Shown here: one piece after another, positions 1-10,640 of the stretch
How the letters are laid out: each line of letters opens with the position of its first letter
Position numbering within the stretch: position 1 is the stretch's first letter
Assembly (NCBI RefSeq): GCF_963678635.1
Contig: NC_087070.1
Location: 15,937,840 to 16,001,839 of the forward strand
Source of the DNA: Symsagittifera roscoffensis
Taxonomy: Eukaryota; Xenacoelomorpha; Acoela; Convolutidae
Direction: 5' to 3'
DNA: 64,000 nucleotides
Program-made: the position numbers and the translations under genes
Notes under the pieces: generated by a model
What the model was told of the DNA's origin: nothing
The model's input: only the letters and a program-made list of their open reading frames with translations
The model's database searches: none

Positions 1-585
1 TTGAGCTCATGGGTACGGTGCAGACGGTCAGTATCGCGCACTTTAATTTCTACCAGAGAGTAGTAAATAGGCACACCATCATCGACTCCCATTGTGCCTC
101 TTCCTCATCTGAGCCTCTTGATACATTGCCGGTCCCTATTAGGATCATTATGTTAGGGATCCTCCCTGGTTGACCAGCTCCACCATCCAAAATAGCTGGG
201 CTATCGTTGCACCTCCAAAGGTCATCACCGTAGTGATCCAGGAGGTCCTCAAGTTCTGGAGTACTCTCACCAAGCTGTCACCCAGTATCAGATGTGATGT
301 CCCAAGTGGCGGTTGCTGCAGGTTTACTGCTGGGCTCCAAGTGGATCGATTTAAGCAGGCTCGCGAATCCGTGTCCTGAACTCCCGTGAAGCTATACTTC
401 AACTGGTTGTTCTTCTGCACGTCAATCACTCGGGACACTTTCTTCATCGGCATTTCTCGTATCTTCCGGTCTGGGACCTTAGAGCTCTTTGTTGGTAACG
501 TTGTATCACTACCTCCCGTTCTCGTCATCGTCTCTTGGGACAGTTGTACTCTGCCCGTGTCATCGATTTTTCCATAGGGTGCAGT
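1..585 (-). pseudogene. Third-ORF C-terminal half with GDSL/SGNH-hydrolase-like motifs
   Basis: This continues in the same frame as the 586-1509 ORF, from which it is separated by one TAG (586-588). The minus-strand frame reads to a stop at 148-150; a one-base shift around 151-168 restores a sensible frame that runs to the window edge apart from a TAG at 50-52. The peptide contains L-I-L-G-D-S-L, the form of SGNH block I (GDSL). About 50 residues later, after the frame change, comes I-L-I-G-T-G-N, which resembles block III (G-x-N). These are motif matches by eye; catalytic block V (D-x-x-H) would lie outside the window. In an intact element the product would be an accessory retrotransposon protein. 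Function is unproven. Confidence 0.6.
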
Positions 586-1509
586 CTACCTGGAACCTGG
601 CGCATTTCTATTAGCGACCAATCGTCCAGCTGTTTCTATAAATTTTCTCACTGTTTGCGCCACGACTGGGTCACCTAGGGTGTCACTCGGGTCCGGGATT
701 GTCACTCGACCAGTTGTAGCTGGGAGTCGCGTCTCCGTGGTTTGACTCAAATCGCGAGGCGTCAAAAGTTCCATCGGGGACTGCCCACGAGGAATAATCC
801 GTGTAGGCATCACTCTTTCTACGGCTGTCGTCAACGCCAGCCGCTCCGATCGCTCTTTGTACTCTCGCCTCAAGCGCTCTATTTCTTCACCCTGTTTCTT
901 GTTGCAATCTTCAAACAGTCTTTTCCACATGTCTCTGTCTTCTTCCGTACTGAGCGTGGTTTTGGTCATTTCGTCCAGCTCGCTTCTGGTCTTCTCCAGT
1001 TCTTCTATCGTTCCGTTAAGATCTTGCACGGTTTCGTTCGTCTCAACCTCTTCCTCTACTCTCGCCCTCTTTGGTGGCACAGCTGCTCTCAGTTGTGAAC
1101 TAGACGAGGCAGCCTCGCTGTTCATCTCCTGATGCATCTTTCTCAGACCAGGCCTAGGCTTGGTTGGCAGAGGCATCTCACCTGGTTGGTAGGTCCTGGA
1201 ACTTCCCAATCCAGGCTCGTTCGCCAAGTCACTTCCTGAGAGAGCCCCGTTTCTCCACCTCATTACCCTCATTTTCGGGCGGTCTATTACTCCTCTTTCT
1301 CCATATGCTGCCATCAAAAAGACTTCCGTGGGGCAGTCCCCACGGTTATCATGCCCCAAAATGTATATTAAGGCGGCCAGCAACATGACGACCTCTGGGT
1401 CCTCCAGGGCAAAGTCTCGATCCATCAGCCGACGATAGATCGCATCTATCATCGGTCCTACGTGCGCCTCTGCCAGGTCCATATACTCGTTCAAATCAAA
1501 CTTGTCCAT
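586..1509 (-). CDS. Third ORF of the gypsy element, N-terminal part (unknown function)
   Basis: An open frame of 307 codons downstream of integrase starts with ATG at 1509 and ends at a TAG that looks like a point mutation, because the frame continues beyond it. Residues 1-90 are compact and mixed helical, rich in M, D and L. Residues 90-160 are proline/serine-rich with a basic P-K-R-A-R stretch. Residues about 165-235 are strongly heptad-like and charged, a likely coiled coil. The rest is low-complexity T/P-rich and leads into the GDSL-like region. I recognise no env features: no signal peptide, transmembrane segment or cysteine pattern. The position is that of an env gene, but the content is different. 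Confidence 0.65.
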   Translation of the reverse strand: MDKFDLNEYMDLAEAHVGPMIDAIYRRLMDRDFALEDPEVVMLLAALIYILGHDNRGDCPTEVFLMAAYGERGVIDRPKMRVMRWRNGALSGSDLANEPGLGSSRTYQPGEMPLPTKPRPGLRKMHQEMNSEAASSSSQLRAAVPPKRARVEEEVETNETVQDLNGTIEELEKTRSELDEMTKTTLSTEEDRDMWKRLFEDCNKKQGEEIERLRREYKERSERLALTTAVERVMPTRIIPRGQSPMELLTPRDLSQTTETRLPATTGRVTIPDPSDTLGDPVVAQTVRKFIETAGRLVANRNAPGSR

Positions 1510-2453
1510 CTTCTTCTAGGATTTGATTCTTATTATCAGTTTGATTAATAGAAATCAGGTGAATAACTAAGCAATCAATCAGGATCTAGAAAAAAGGTCA
1601 CGAATATCACATTTGTCACCTTTACTCTAATTTTGTATTAAAATTTATTTAAAACAGTTGGATAAAAAGATTTTGATCCTAAAATTTATTAAAATCAGTT
1701 TGTTGCTGAAAATTTGGAATTCAACCTAAGAATGGACAGTCCAAACTTTGGATCTATTCCTAAGATTGTCATTCGGTTATTTATGGTCAATAATCCCTTC
1801 TTACCCAGGGTCTTAATAACATAACACATATCATTACATAACACGCATATCAAACGCAACACACATTTAGTAGGACGCCTTCCTGCATGCAACCTAAACT
1901 CAGCCTATATTTAAATAATATTTTTTATGTAAGTATACTTGTATATTAGTATCAGAAAATATAACGTGTATCAGCACATACAGCTCCCGTAGATGCAGTC
2001 GGCCCAGACTCGGATCGTACACTGGAAGCGAGAGTTCCTTCGCTTCCCTTGTAACAAGGCAATCTCGTCAAGGACAAGACTAGGTTTTCCGGGTCTATAT
2101 GCCGCTTCTCCGTCACCCTCGTACTTAAGAAGCATAAGTACTTTCCCGGTATCTGTGACGCCGCCGGAGGCAAAGCTGCTACGCCTCCTATTCCTGGTCT
2201 TTGCTTCCAAAGGAATTCTATGTTTCTATATTCTCTCTTAAAATCCGCTGCTAACGCTGTCTTAAAACTCATGTATGCTGTGATCGCTATCGCACATGTT
2301 CTATTTGTGAGTATAAAATCATTATCTGTCAAAATTATGCTACTTGAGTATTCATTTGGCAACTTACATATGACTCAACTACTCTCCCTATGTCCGGTTT
2401 CTTAGGGTCCTCGCCTGTTTCTGCTTCTAGATCACCTGTATCTCTTGATATTC
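1510..2453 (-). other. Spacer between pol and third ORF, with a short GC-richer coding-like fragment
   Basis: Positions 1510-1950 are AT-rich with nothing recognisable. Positions 1952-2362 hold overlapping minus-strand frames (136 and 79 codons) in a segment of higher GC. One frame, 1971-2210, gives a basic, plausible-looking peptide (G-K-V-L-M-L-L-K-Y-E-G-D). I cannot assign it; it may be a relic of an element gene or of an insertion. No splice or promoter signal is convincing. Confidence 0.35.
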
Positions 2454-3507
2454 TTAATTTTTTAATAATAATTTTTCAGTGTGGGTAAGTCCTACCCCCA
2501 CTCCCCGGACAAAAACAAATATCGAAGTCCCCGTCGATCGCATACCGGATTTTAAATCGAGGTTGGAAGCAGGAATGAGTAATTGCCCTTCCTGGGCAGC
2601 CCAGGAAGGATCATCCCTTTCAGTTTTTATGTATTTCATGCTTTCACGATGCACATCTTGAATCGTGACACTGGTATCCATTGGGTCCGACGTCATTTTG
2701 TTCAGCCATTCCAAGACGCGCAGATTCTTCAAGTTTTGTTCATAGTATTGCTGTTGCTCGTCGTCTAGTTCTACCTCGGGCTTGAACTGGTCATCGACCC
2801 ACTCCTCGTCGTGATCGTCGAGTATGTCGATGTCCTGTGACAGTGTTATTTCTTCTAGACCCACTACTTCTTCCACTATCTTCTTCAGATCTATCCTGTC
2901 CACTCCGAAGTCATCTCCGTAAGGATTATATTTCTTCGTGAGTCTTGTCAAAATTCTTGGGGACCTCCATTTGTTCGGGGTCTTGCCAGTCTTGCTCCTC
3001 TGCGTAGGGTAAGGTTTCTTCATCTGTTTCAATCACCTCGTTGGGATCCAGCTCCAGTGGTGGACTTGATGCTTCCTCTACGACATCATTTCCATCGTTC
3101 TTTCCCCTGGTGCCTTTCTCATTGACCTCACAAGCAGGGCCCATCATCAGATAATCCCCCTGACCTCACAAGCAGGGTCCATCTGCTTGACCTCACAAGC
3201 AGGGTCCATCATCAGATAATCTTCCATGTCTTCAGCTATACGTCAGTCTTCTGTCGATGGGTTGTGTGGCTTATTGTTCTCGTAGTGAGCGGCTCGGCCG
3301 GTACTCAGTCTATAAAAACGTCCCTCCTGGTGTACTTACGTTATCATGAAGGGTCCCCTCCACTTTTTTAGGAGCTTTTTCGTTCCTTTCGGTAGTATAA
3401 CGTTTTGAAATACCGACACGTAGTCTCCTACCGAGTAAACTTTTGCACAAGCTGCTTTTTTATCGAATCTTTTCCTCTGCCTTGCCTGTGCCTGCTGAGT
3501 ATTCCGT
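2454..3507 (-). pseudogene. gypsy pol C-terminal tail with GPF motif
   Basis: Downstream of integrase the minus strand encodes a basic stretch including K-K-W-R-G-P-F near 3350, the GPY/F-type motif that follows gypsy integrases. It is interrupted by a TAA right after that motif. The rest is acidic: frames 2926-3147 and 2454-3032 overlap and join by a frameshift near 2930-3030. The 192-codon final frame is rich in D/E and Q, with possible coiled-coil character. Three partial direct copies of a unit beginning TTGACCTCACAAGCAGG lie at 3122-3222 within this tail. Confidence 0.7.
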
Positions 3508-4285
3508 CTACACAAGTAGTTCCTGTTGACGTCTAATCACATCCCTTACGTAGATTTTTGGTGATGTTTTCTTCCCCTCATACTCTGGGTAAAAGAAAGT
3601 CAAGGGCAAAGACTTCTCGTGTCCGGTTAACATCATGATTGGACTAACTCCGGTGGTGGAGTGTTGCGTGCTGTTGTAAGCTCCCATCACCTGTGGAAGA
3701 TATTTGTCCCAATCGGTCATGTACCTGGAACAATACACCCTCAGCATCGACGCTAACGTTCGATTTTGCCTTTCCACTAAGCCATTCGTCTGGGAATGGT
3801 ATATCGTGGAGTAAGCTTGAGCCACCTGTGAACGTCTCATGAGCTCTTTCGTAAGTTCTCCCACGAATTCTGTTCCCTTATCCGATTGAAACGTCATCGG
3901 ACAACCATGTCTCGCTATCCACGTATTGATTAGGTGATCGCGCGTCTCTTCTGCTGAACCAGTTATGCAGGGCACGGCCTCTGCATACTTCGTGAAGTGA
4001 TCTATCATGATCAAGACATGATTGTAACCACTGTCTGTCATACATATCTTTTGGTGAGCAATATGCACCACCTCGTTGAATTCAGATGACTCGATCAACT
4101 GCAAGGGAAATTGCAAGTTCCTTGGATCCTTGACCTTTTGGCATGACAGACATGCTGTTATCCACTTCTCGCATGCCTTTTTCATTCCAGGCCACTCAAA
4201 GCGTTTCAGGGTACTTTTTCGATTCCCTGATGACCCATTTGATCATGTGACCTGAATGAAAGCTCTGTCTGATCGCGTTATACTT
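3508..4285 (-). pseudogene. gypsy integrase (zinc-binding domain and DDE core)
   Basis: The zinc-binding domain starts near 4240 with H-x4-H (H-D-Q-M-G-H) and ends with C-L-S-C near 4140. The catalytic core follows in the 225-codon frame 3508-4185: the first Asp is in I-D-H-F-T-K-Y-A, the second in S-D-K-G-T-E-F, and the Glu in V-E-R-Q-N. The last two are separated by exactly 35 residues, so the D,D35E signature is present. A frameshift and TGA near 4200-4220 separate the zinc finger from the core. In life this enzyme inserts the element cDNA into the genome; this copy cannot make an intact polyprotein. Confidence 0.88.
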
Positions 4286-5700
4286 CTAGAGGACCTTGTC
4301 TTCTTCTCTTCTTATACAAGACACAATTCCATCCTTGTTCATATGTAACCTTCCCTTTTTCTGCATAAAGTACTGTCTCAGAATGCGGTAACTGTCTTCC
4401 TCCAGGTCACCTTTGTCCGGAGCTCCATTTTCGATCCACTTTTTCAGGTTGCCCATCATGCGGTCATTTCTCTGTGCTCTTAGTAGTTCCGAGAGTCTGT
4501 ATCTCGCCTTCAAGTACGTCTTCTTGACTCTCATCTGATTATTCATTCATTGTGCTGATGCGTGTCATCTTCCATCTTAACGCGCCAAATCTTCGCCATC
4601 GGTTGTGTTTCTTGTTCGAACGGTGGAAGATCAGTCCTGACTACCTCTTTTTGTGGCAACAAACTTATCGAACGTATCGATACCGCTATTGTTTCCAGAT
4701 CATCTGCTGCGTTTTCAAAAACTCTTTCACTTGGTATGAGGTAGCGATCACTGTCAGGGTCTTGATATACCTCCCTGTCCAGATCCCTTGCTCTCCACTA
4801 GTACTGTGTGGATCGCCAGCTCTGACAGTTCCGATCCTGAGCTCGAGTTCCTGTCTGAGTAGGTGTCGATTCCTGAATTCCGCGAGTTGTCATCAATTGA
4901 AGAGTCTGCGATGGAGCACGTTCCCTCTTCCGGATCAGTTTTGTGCGTTCTGTCATCCATCTGAACTCCCCGGACAAAATTTCATCCTCCAGGTCCTGTT
5001 CCTCATCAGGATTTTTTTCTTCTACATCAGACTCCCCGGACAAACTTTCTTGTCCCAGGTTTTGATCCTGAACTTGCCTGCTCTCCTCACCGTTCGTCTC
5101 CCCGGACAAATAATCTTGCTCCAGGTTTCGTTCAACCTCTTCGCCCCACTGATCTTGATCCTCGAAGGTGACGGTTTTATTTTGTGTCCCTTTCACATGT
5201 TCTTTCCGTTTGTATGATGTGCTTGTCAAGACGTTTTGGGGTATCGAGGACACTAGTTGCTGAACTATAGTCCTACAATCCCTTTCATTTTCTTTGTGTT
5301 GTCGTCTTGACGGCATGAACTTCACCTTCTCACTGACTGTCAGTGATGCCATGGCTGCTGCCCACTCGGGGTCATCTCTGATCACTTCTCTCTCCAACAA
5401 TCCACCCAGCATCCGCATCAGTTGTTGTGTGACCTGCACCGTTTTATCCAATAATGAGACGCTGTTTATGTTCATGCGAGAGAGTTCCTGCTGGACCAGG
5501 TTTGAGCGAATGTCCTGTAAATCAGAATGTCCTGGAAATGGATGTCCAGACTTGTCTGACCATCTCGTCAAGGACGGTATGAACTTCACCTTCTCGCTGA
5601 CTGTCCAGAAACGAAAACCCTTCCTTGATTTCTGCCTGATTGGCTTGGTTCTGTTCCAATCTTTCCTAGAACTCGGTCTTCGTGCTGAGGCTGTCAGCAT
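4286..5700 (-). pseudogene. gypsy pol linker between RNase H and integrase, acidic, repeat-bearing
   Basis: An unusually long region (about 470 codons) separates RNase H from the integrase zinc finger. Frame 4798-5700 (300 codons) has a basic N-terminal part and then a very acidic part containing three spaced copies of an L-S-G-E motif (near 4970, 5035 and 5105), each followed by D/E/Q-rich sequence. Frame 4286-4546 is basic and helical and leads into integrase; the stretch 4547-4797 is frameshifted between the two. A 30-bp segment is present twice (5310-5340 and 5574-5606), encoding T-V-S-E-K-V-K-F both times. No known domain is recognised in the acidic part. Confidence 0.65.
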
Positions 5701-6113
5701 TCTGGTGTTTATTACGCATCCTGTGCTCGATTATCATGTGGCAGCCATCTAATCTTACTATCCATCTAGCAATATAACTCTGATCCAACGAGTATGTCTT
5801 CAACCAGGATAACGCTCTGTTTTCCACGCGTAACTTAAGGGGAGCGCTCCCCAAGTATGCGCGGTACTTTTCGTTGCACCATATTTCATCTCAGTGTCAC
5901 TTAACACCTTGCTGCCATATGCATTGGGACGGAGAACTGTTTTTCCATTCCATTCCGGCTCCTAATGCAGTATTCCTGAGATGGCTACTGCTGATGCGTC
6001 TGTGTCAAGAACATACATTACCTTCTCTGTAGGCATGTCTAGCACTGGCGCTTCGCACAGTTCCCGCTTTATGTTCTCGAAGGCAGCATGAGCTTCTTCG
6101 TTCCATTCGAACT
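5666..6113 (-). pseudogene. gypsy RNase H domain
   Basis: The minus strand encodes L-D-T-D-A-S-A-V-A near 6010, the first catalytic Asp of the Ty3/gypsy RNase H. The same frame later reads Y-G-S-K-V-L, and R-W-I-V-R-L-D followed by N-A-D-S-L-S near 5680, the usual end of the domain. A TAG interrupts it shortly after the first motif, and a frame change lies near 5860. It would degrade the RNA strand during reverse transcription. Order and spacing after RT are normal for the family. Confidence 0.8.
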
Positions 6114-7735
6114 TCATACTTTGTGGCGCATCAGCTTCTGCATGGGATACACCTTGTCTGCATATCCTTTTATGAACTCACGGTAATAATCGGCAAACCC
6201 TAGGAAGCTCATGAGTTGTGTGTTGGTTCTGGGAGCCTTCCATAGGTTCAACACAGCCTCTACTGCTTCGAGGTCCGGCCTCACACCATGCCTGTCCACT
6301 ATTCTTCCTAGATACTTGTTTGAATCCCTGAAGATTTCACATTTCGATGGTTTGCATTTCAAGCCTGCTCTTTTCATGCAGCCAAAGACCTCATCGAGCT
6401 GATCAATGTGGTCTTCCAGGGGGTGTTGCTATGACCACGTCATCCACGTAACACATCACAAGGTTCCCGTACTTCTGCGTCACTCTGGTCAAAGCCTTAG
6501 CCATCAGTCTTTGAAAAGTTGCCTTGGCGTTGCACAAGCTGAAGGGCATCCTCTTCCACTGGTACAATCCCAACTCACATGCGAATCCGGTCTTTTCTCT
6601 GTCCTTCTTCCGCAGAGGGACCTGCCAGAAGGCAGAATCCAAGTCCAGTGTGGTGAAGAACTTGGCGTCACCAAGTTTCGAGAGGCTCTCGTCTATTCGC
6701 GGTATCGGGTACGCATCTTTTATTGTCACTGCGTTCAAGTAACGAAAGTCGCAACAGAACCTAAGCTGCCCCCTTCTTTTGTGCCATGACTACCCCGCAA
6801 GCCCAGGGCATTTTCGAGGGTTCTATCATGTCGTATTCGAGCAACATTTCTATTTCCGCTCGGCACGCTTCCGATTTATGGGGCGTCATTCGTCTTGCGC
6901 CTTCCCTATGGGGAACGGCGCTTTCCTCTAGTTCGATTTCGTGTTCGACGAAGTTAAAACAACCCATATCCGCCTTATGTTTTGAAAATACATCCGCGTT
7001 TTGATTTAAAACCACCTGCAATGATTCAAAATCTCCCTCGCCTATTTTACCTTTTAAGTTTTCTATTTCTGGCAAAACCGGTTTGTCAGATTTTAGTTCA
7101 TATGACGAGGGGCGATCCGGAAAAATTGAGCAGCTCGACAAGTCGTCGTCCGTTTCGGATTTCATTGAAAACAGTTTTTGAAAAGATTTAATTTCATTAA
7201 TTCTTTTTAAAATTATATCTTTGATGGCATGATAAGGGCAGTCTTTCACACTATATCTCTTCAAGTTTTGTGTCTCTTCATAATCGATCCTCATCGGCAA
7301 AGCGTAACCAAGTTTCTTTCCTCCACACTGGATTGAAACCGTGGTGTCCAGTGTGTTCAATAACACACTGACACACAGTCCGTTTCGAGTTACCGAGAAG
7401 CTCCGGCCTAAAATCACTGAATTTTGACTATTTGGATTCGGTACCAAACAAACCTCTTTTCTATCAGTTAACGAATTTAAATTTCTCAGTCTAAAAACTG
7501 CTACTACAGCTTGTCCCGGCTGTAGTTTTACCTTTCTATCTAAAAAGATTGGTACCTTGTTTTCATCTGTTATTATTCTAATAATTGGTTTCTTAACATA
7601 CTTCCAGTCCGGGTTTCTAATCCTTATTAGACCGTTGTTCAAGTCAATCATCACGTCAAAATTCCTGACAAAATCACTGCCAAGATGAACTGGTCGGAGT
7701 CGTCCAAGTTCTCTACCACCAGGAAGCTCATCCAA
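6114..7735 (-). pseudogene. gypsy reverse transcriptase
   Basis: Frame 6761-7735 carries the post-protease linker and the start of the RT fingers (E-Y-D-M-I-E-P-S, then P-W-A-C-G-V-V). After a frameshift near 6760, frame 6403-6738 carries Y-P-I-P-R, the catalytic L-D-L-D-S-A-F-W-Q, and the active site Y-V-D-D at 6439-6450. After a further shift near 6400, frame 6114-6377 carries K-C-E-I-F, Y-L-G-R-I-V and F-L-G-F-A-D-Y-Y-R, the thumb/connection region. All gypsy RT landmarks are present in order, but at least two frameshifts make the copy inactive. Confidence 0.92.
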
Positions 7736-8126
7736 GATCCCGTCCTCCCATGTGGAGGATCGTTATTGGTGTTCTTCCGGCTACGTAAACCGCTCCTCGA
7801 TTGGCTGCCGCTAGTCGGAGATTCGTCGGAATTAGGTCTTCCCTCGTGAAGCCCATTATTTCCCAAGTTTCTATCGGCATCACGCTTACTACCGCTCCTG
7901 TGTCCAGAAGCCCTGTGACTCCGATTTTCTTGCCATTGGTGTCGAGCAGATGTGCAGTCACATCTGCTTCGTATCCAATGTGAACCGCATCTTGCTCCAT
8001 CATGATGTCATGGCCTATCCTACGGACTTTAAGCTCTTCTTCACCCAAATAGATTTGCCCTATTTGGTCACTGTCTGTCGTCACGTAGGTCCTTGTGTAG
8101 ATACTGATCCCGTCCACATTCAGCAT
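7736..8126 (-). pseudogene. gypsy aspartic protease
   Basis: Frame 7728-8126 encodes V-T-G-L-L-D-T-G-A-V-V-S-V-M, with the catalytic D-T-G-A at 7893-7904, then a hydrophobic strand (W-E-I-M-G-F) and R-T-P-I-T-I-L near its end. This is a retropepsin-like domain of normal single-lobe size, which would process the Gag-Pol polyprotein. Its frame differs from both the preceding and following segments: it overlaps the upstream frame at 8126 and is left by another shift near 7730. Either programmed frameshifting or decay could explain one of these; the many stops elsewhere favour decay. Confidence 0.82.
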
Positions 8127-8810
8127 CAGTTGATACGGTCCATAAACTTCGTTCGAGGGCCAACCGTTATCAACAACGCTCGTACAGCCCTCGACTCAGT
8201 GCGTGGCTCTACCTGTCTCAGATAACCTGCATATGTATCTAAATGCATCATAGTGAACTCTGAGGGTTCATTTAGGTTCCTGATCACCTGATGCCCCGCA
8301 ACTGAAATTATTGACTGTATTCTGCTTCCTTGTGGCACCATCCCGAACGTCTTCCCAGAGATCACATTTAGTTTCATGCTCAAACTACTTGGTGCTTTCT
8401 TTTCTTCAACTTCTGATGCCTCGAAGGCGTTCAGCCTTTCCTGTGTTTTCTCATTCTCTAGTTCGAGCTTCACCTTTTGTTCGATCTCCTTCGTCACCAA
8501 ATCCTGCTGGAATCTATTCAGAAAATCCCTTGCGGCTGCCTTATAGTCAATTTTGAAGTCATCCACTGCAGTCACTGGTTCCGGTTCACGTATCTCTTCC
8601 GTTCCCACCTGCATCTTCTTCGTTGCCAGCTCTTGCAACGCTTTTTCTTTTCTGCGTGCCTCCGCTTCACTCAACAGGCGAGCCTTGCTGGCTTTCACAC
8701 CCGATAAAGCTTCCTCATGCCTTGGATGCTTGATGTCTGCCACATCATCCCAGAAATGTGTACAATCCGATTTAAAATGACCTTTCAAGTTACAGAAGAA
8801 ACAATTGGTC
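8126..8810 (-). pseudogene. gypsy second CCHC knuckle and charged linker to protease
   Basis: At 8770-8810 the minus strand encodes C-F-F-C-N-L-K-G-H-F-K-S-D-C, a perfect CX2CX4HX4C zinc knuckle. It lies in a frame offset from the preceding gag frame, which stops at 8785. The rest is a charged, K/E/A-rich helical linker (about 150 residues, likely coiled coil), followed by a globular region before the protease. The frame change falls right at the knuckle, so a gag/pro frameshift site here is possible, although this copy has other random shifts. Confidence 0.75.
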
Positions 8811-10640
8811 CAAATTTCGCAATTACTCCTCTCATGAATTCTTCATGATCGAACTCTGATGCATCTTCTTCCTCGAGGCTAAAGCCTATTGCTTTCATGC
8901 CCTGTTTGTAGGTTGGGCATGTCGACACATGATGGTCCGTCGAACTGCAATTTGCACAAGAGCGTCTCTTGTCCATATCTTCCCTTGGTTTGTACCAGTT
9001 GTTGCCTTGGTTTGCTGGTCCATTGTTAAAATTGCCATAATTGTTTTTGTAATATCCAGATCTCAATGGAGGCTTCAGCAAAAGATATTCTTTTGACTTG
9101 AGTCTCAACTCCTTTGGTGTTGGCGCATTGGTTGATAGTGGTGTGTAATGTGTCGCTATAATTGTTCGAAGCTCATCATTTTTCACACCATCGATGAATT
9201 TTGAGGCTACTGCCAGGTTCATCCTTCTGTTCGACTCGTCTGGTTGGCTACGCCTTCTCAGCATCTCCAAACCGTCTAGAAACTTGTCTATCGTCTCATC
9301 TTCACGTTGCCTCCGTTTCTCGAAGCTCATCATTGCTTGGTGTCCTTACACCCTTGAGCCAAAACGATTTAACAAGATTTGAAAGATTTTCTCATCAGTA
9401 TCCCATCATATTGCTTTTTGGCCATCACTTTTTTTAGGGCTGTCCCTTCCAAATTGCTGGTAAGAGCACTGCATTCTTGTCTTTCTGACAAGTCCTCTTC
9501 TTCAAAATGCAGTTTCATCACCTCCATCCAGATATCAATACAGCCATCAGATTCGTCTTTATAGCATCTTGGTTTCTTAAAAACCCTTCTGGACTTTTCA
9601 CTACGTTCATTGGTTCTAGATAACCTGGTAAGGAATGTTTCCAAAGACCTGTTCAGAGGTTCAATGGCTGTGGCCCTTGATGTAGCGTCTCTTGAATGCC
9701 TCGTCTGTTCTCCTATGCTGCCCACTATATTGGTCAAGGCTTCTTCAATTGATGCTCCGTTATCCACTAATGGCGTCACAAGTGGCGGTGTCGCCCTGTT
9801 GGTCCCAGGTAGCTTGGTGCTGGTCGAGACTCGGGTTTTGATTCTCTGCCTCGAAGTCTTTTCATGATCCACTTCTGGATCCGCAGGTGCGTCACATAGC
9901 CCTGTGTTTCTATTCTTCGAAGTTCGCACTTCCGAATTCGTCGTGTTTACAAAGTCTCCTGACTGGCCTGATCCGTTTGTGGTCTTGCTTATTGTCCTCA
10001 CTACACCAAATTGGTCCATGGTGCCAGTCTCTCTATCGGTGTATGCGTCATTCTCCTGAGTCGAACTATTGAGGCTGACTTGAGATCCAAAGTCATCTTG
10101 CTCGTCATCGTTCTCCTCCTCTTCCTGGGTTTCTGCTTCATCGCCTGTACCCGTCCCCATGGTAAATGGAAAGAAGTTTCCCAAAGTTTTTTTCACTCGT
10201 TCTGAAAACGATGAGAACGTTGCCGGTTTTTCCGTCATGCCAACCATCATGGTTTTGTCTGTGGGTGATCTTGTAGTCGCCAAATTTTCAGTATAGATGT
10301 CGGACAGTTCCGACATGTCTTCTCAGTCCAGAGTCCCGGTGGAAGTGGCAAAATCTTGGCCTTGTTCTACCAGAGTAAATTCACTCGCCAATCTTCTGTT
10401 TCCTCTTTCTTCCGGTCCATGTTCCTCCTGGTTCTCGAAAATTGCCTTCTGTCCTTCTGAGGACTTTTGACTCCTGGTTTCAACCATTATGCCTGAAACT
10501 TTTTTCCCTTTGTCGGCCAGGGTTCGTGTGATCATTTCCACAAAAGGGTCGTTCATTGCTTTTCTCTGTTTCTTTGGTATGAATTTCCTGGAGCTATCAA
10601 TTAGTTTAATTATCCTTGACTTGTCTAGACTCATTTTCAA
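8785..10640 (-). pseudogene. gypsy gag with first CCHC zinc knuckle
   Basis: The frame starts at ATG 10640 and continues in the same frame past one TGA (10323-10325) to a stop near 9369. It then shifts, with a further TAA near 9350, into frame 8785-9333. The N-terminal half is S/T/E-rich and disordered-looking, with an acidic run near 10110. The capsid-like part contains P-L-N-R-S-L-E-T-F, and then W-M-E-V-M-K-L-H-F through to R-E-D-E-T-I-D-K-F-L, typical of retrotransposon Gag. A knuckle C-A-N-C-S-S-T-D-H-H-V-S-T-C (CX2CX4HX4C) lies at about 8918-8960. It would form the particle and bind element RNA. Confidence 0.85.

Noticed and set aside
1-1509. Envelope gene of an endogenous retrovirus
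   Set aside because: No signal peptide, transmembrane segment or cysteine pattern; the content is coiled coil plus GDSL-like motif.
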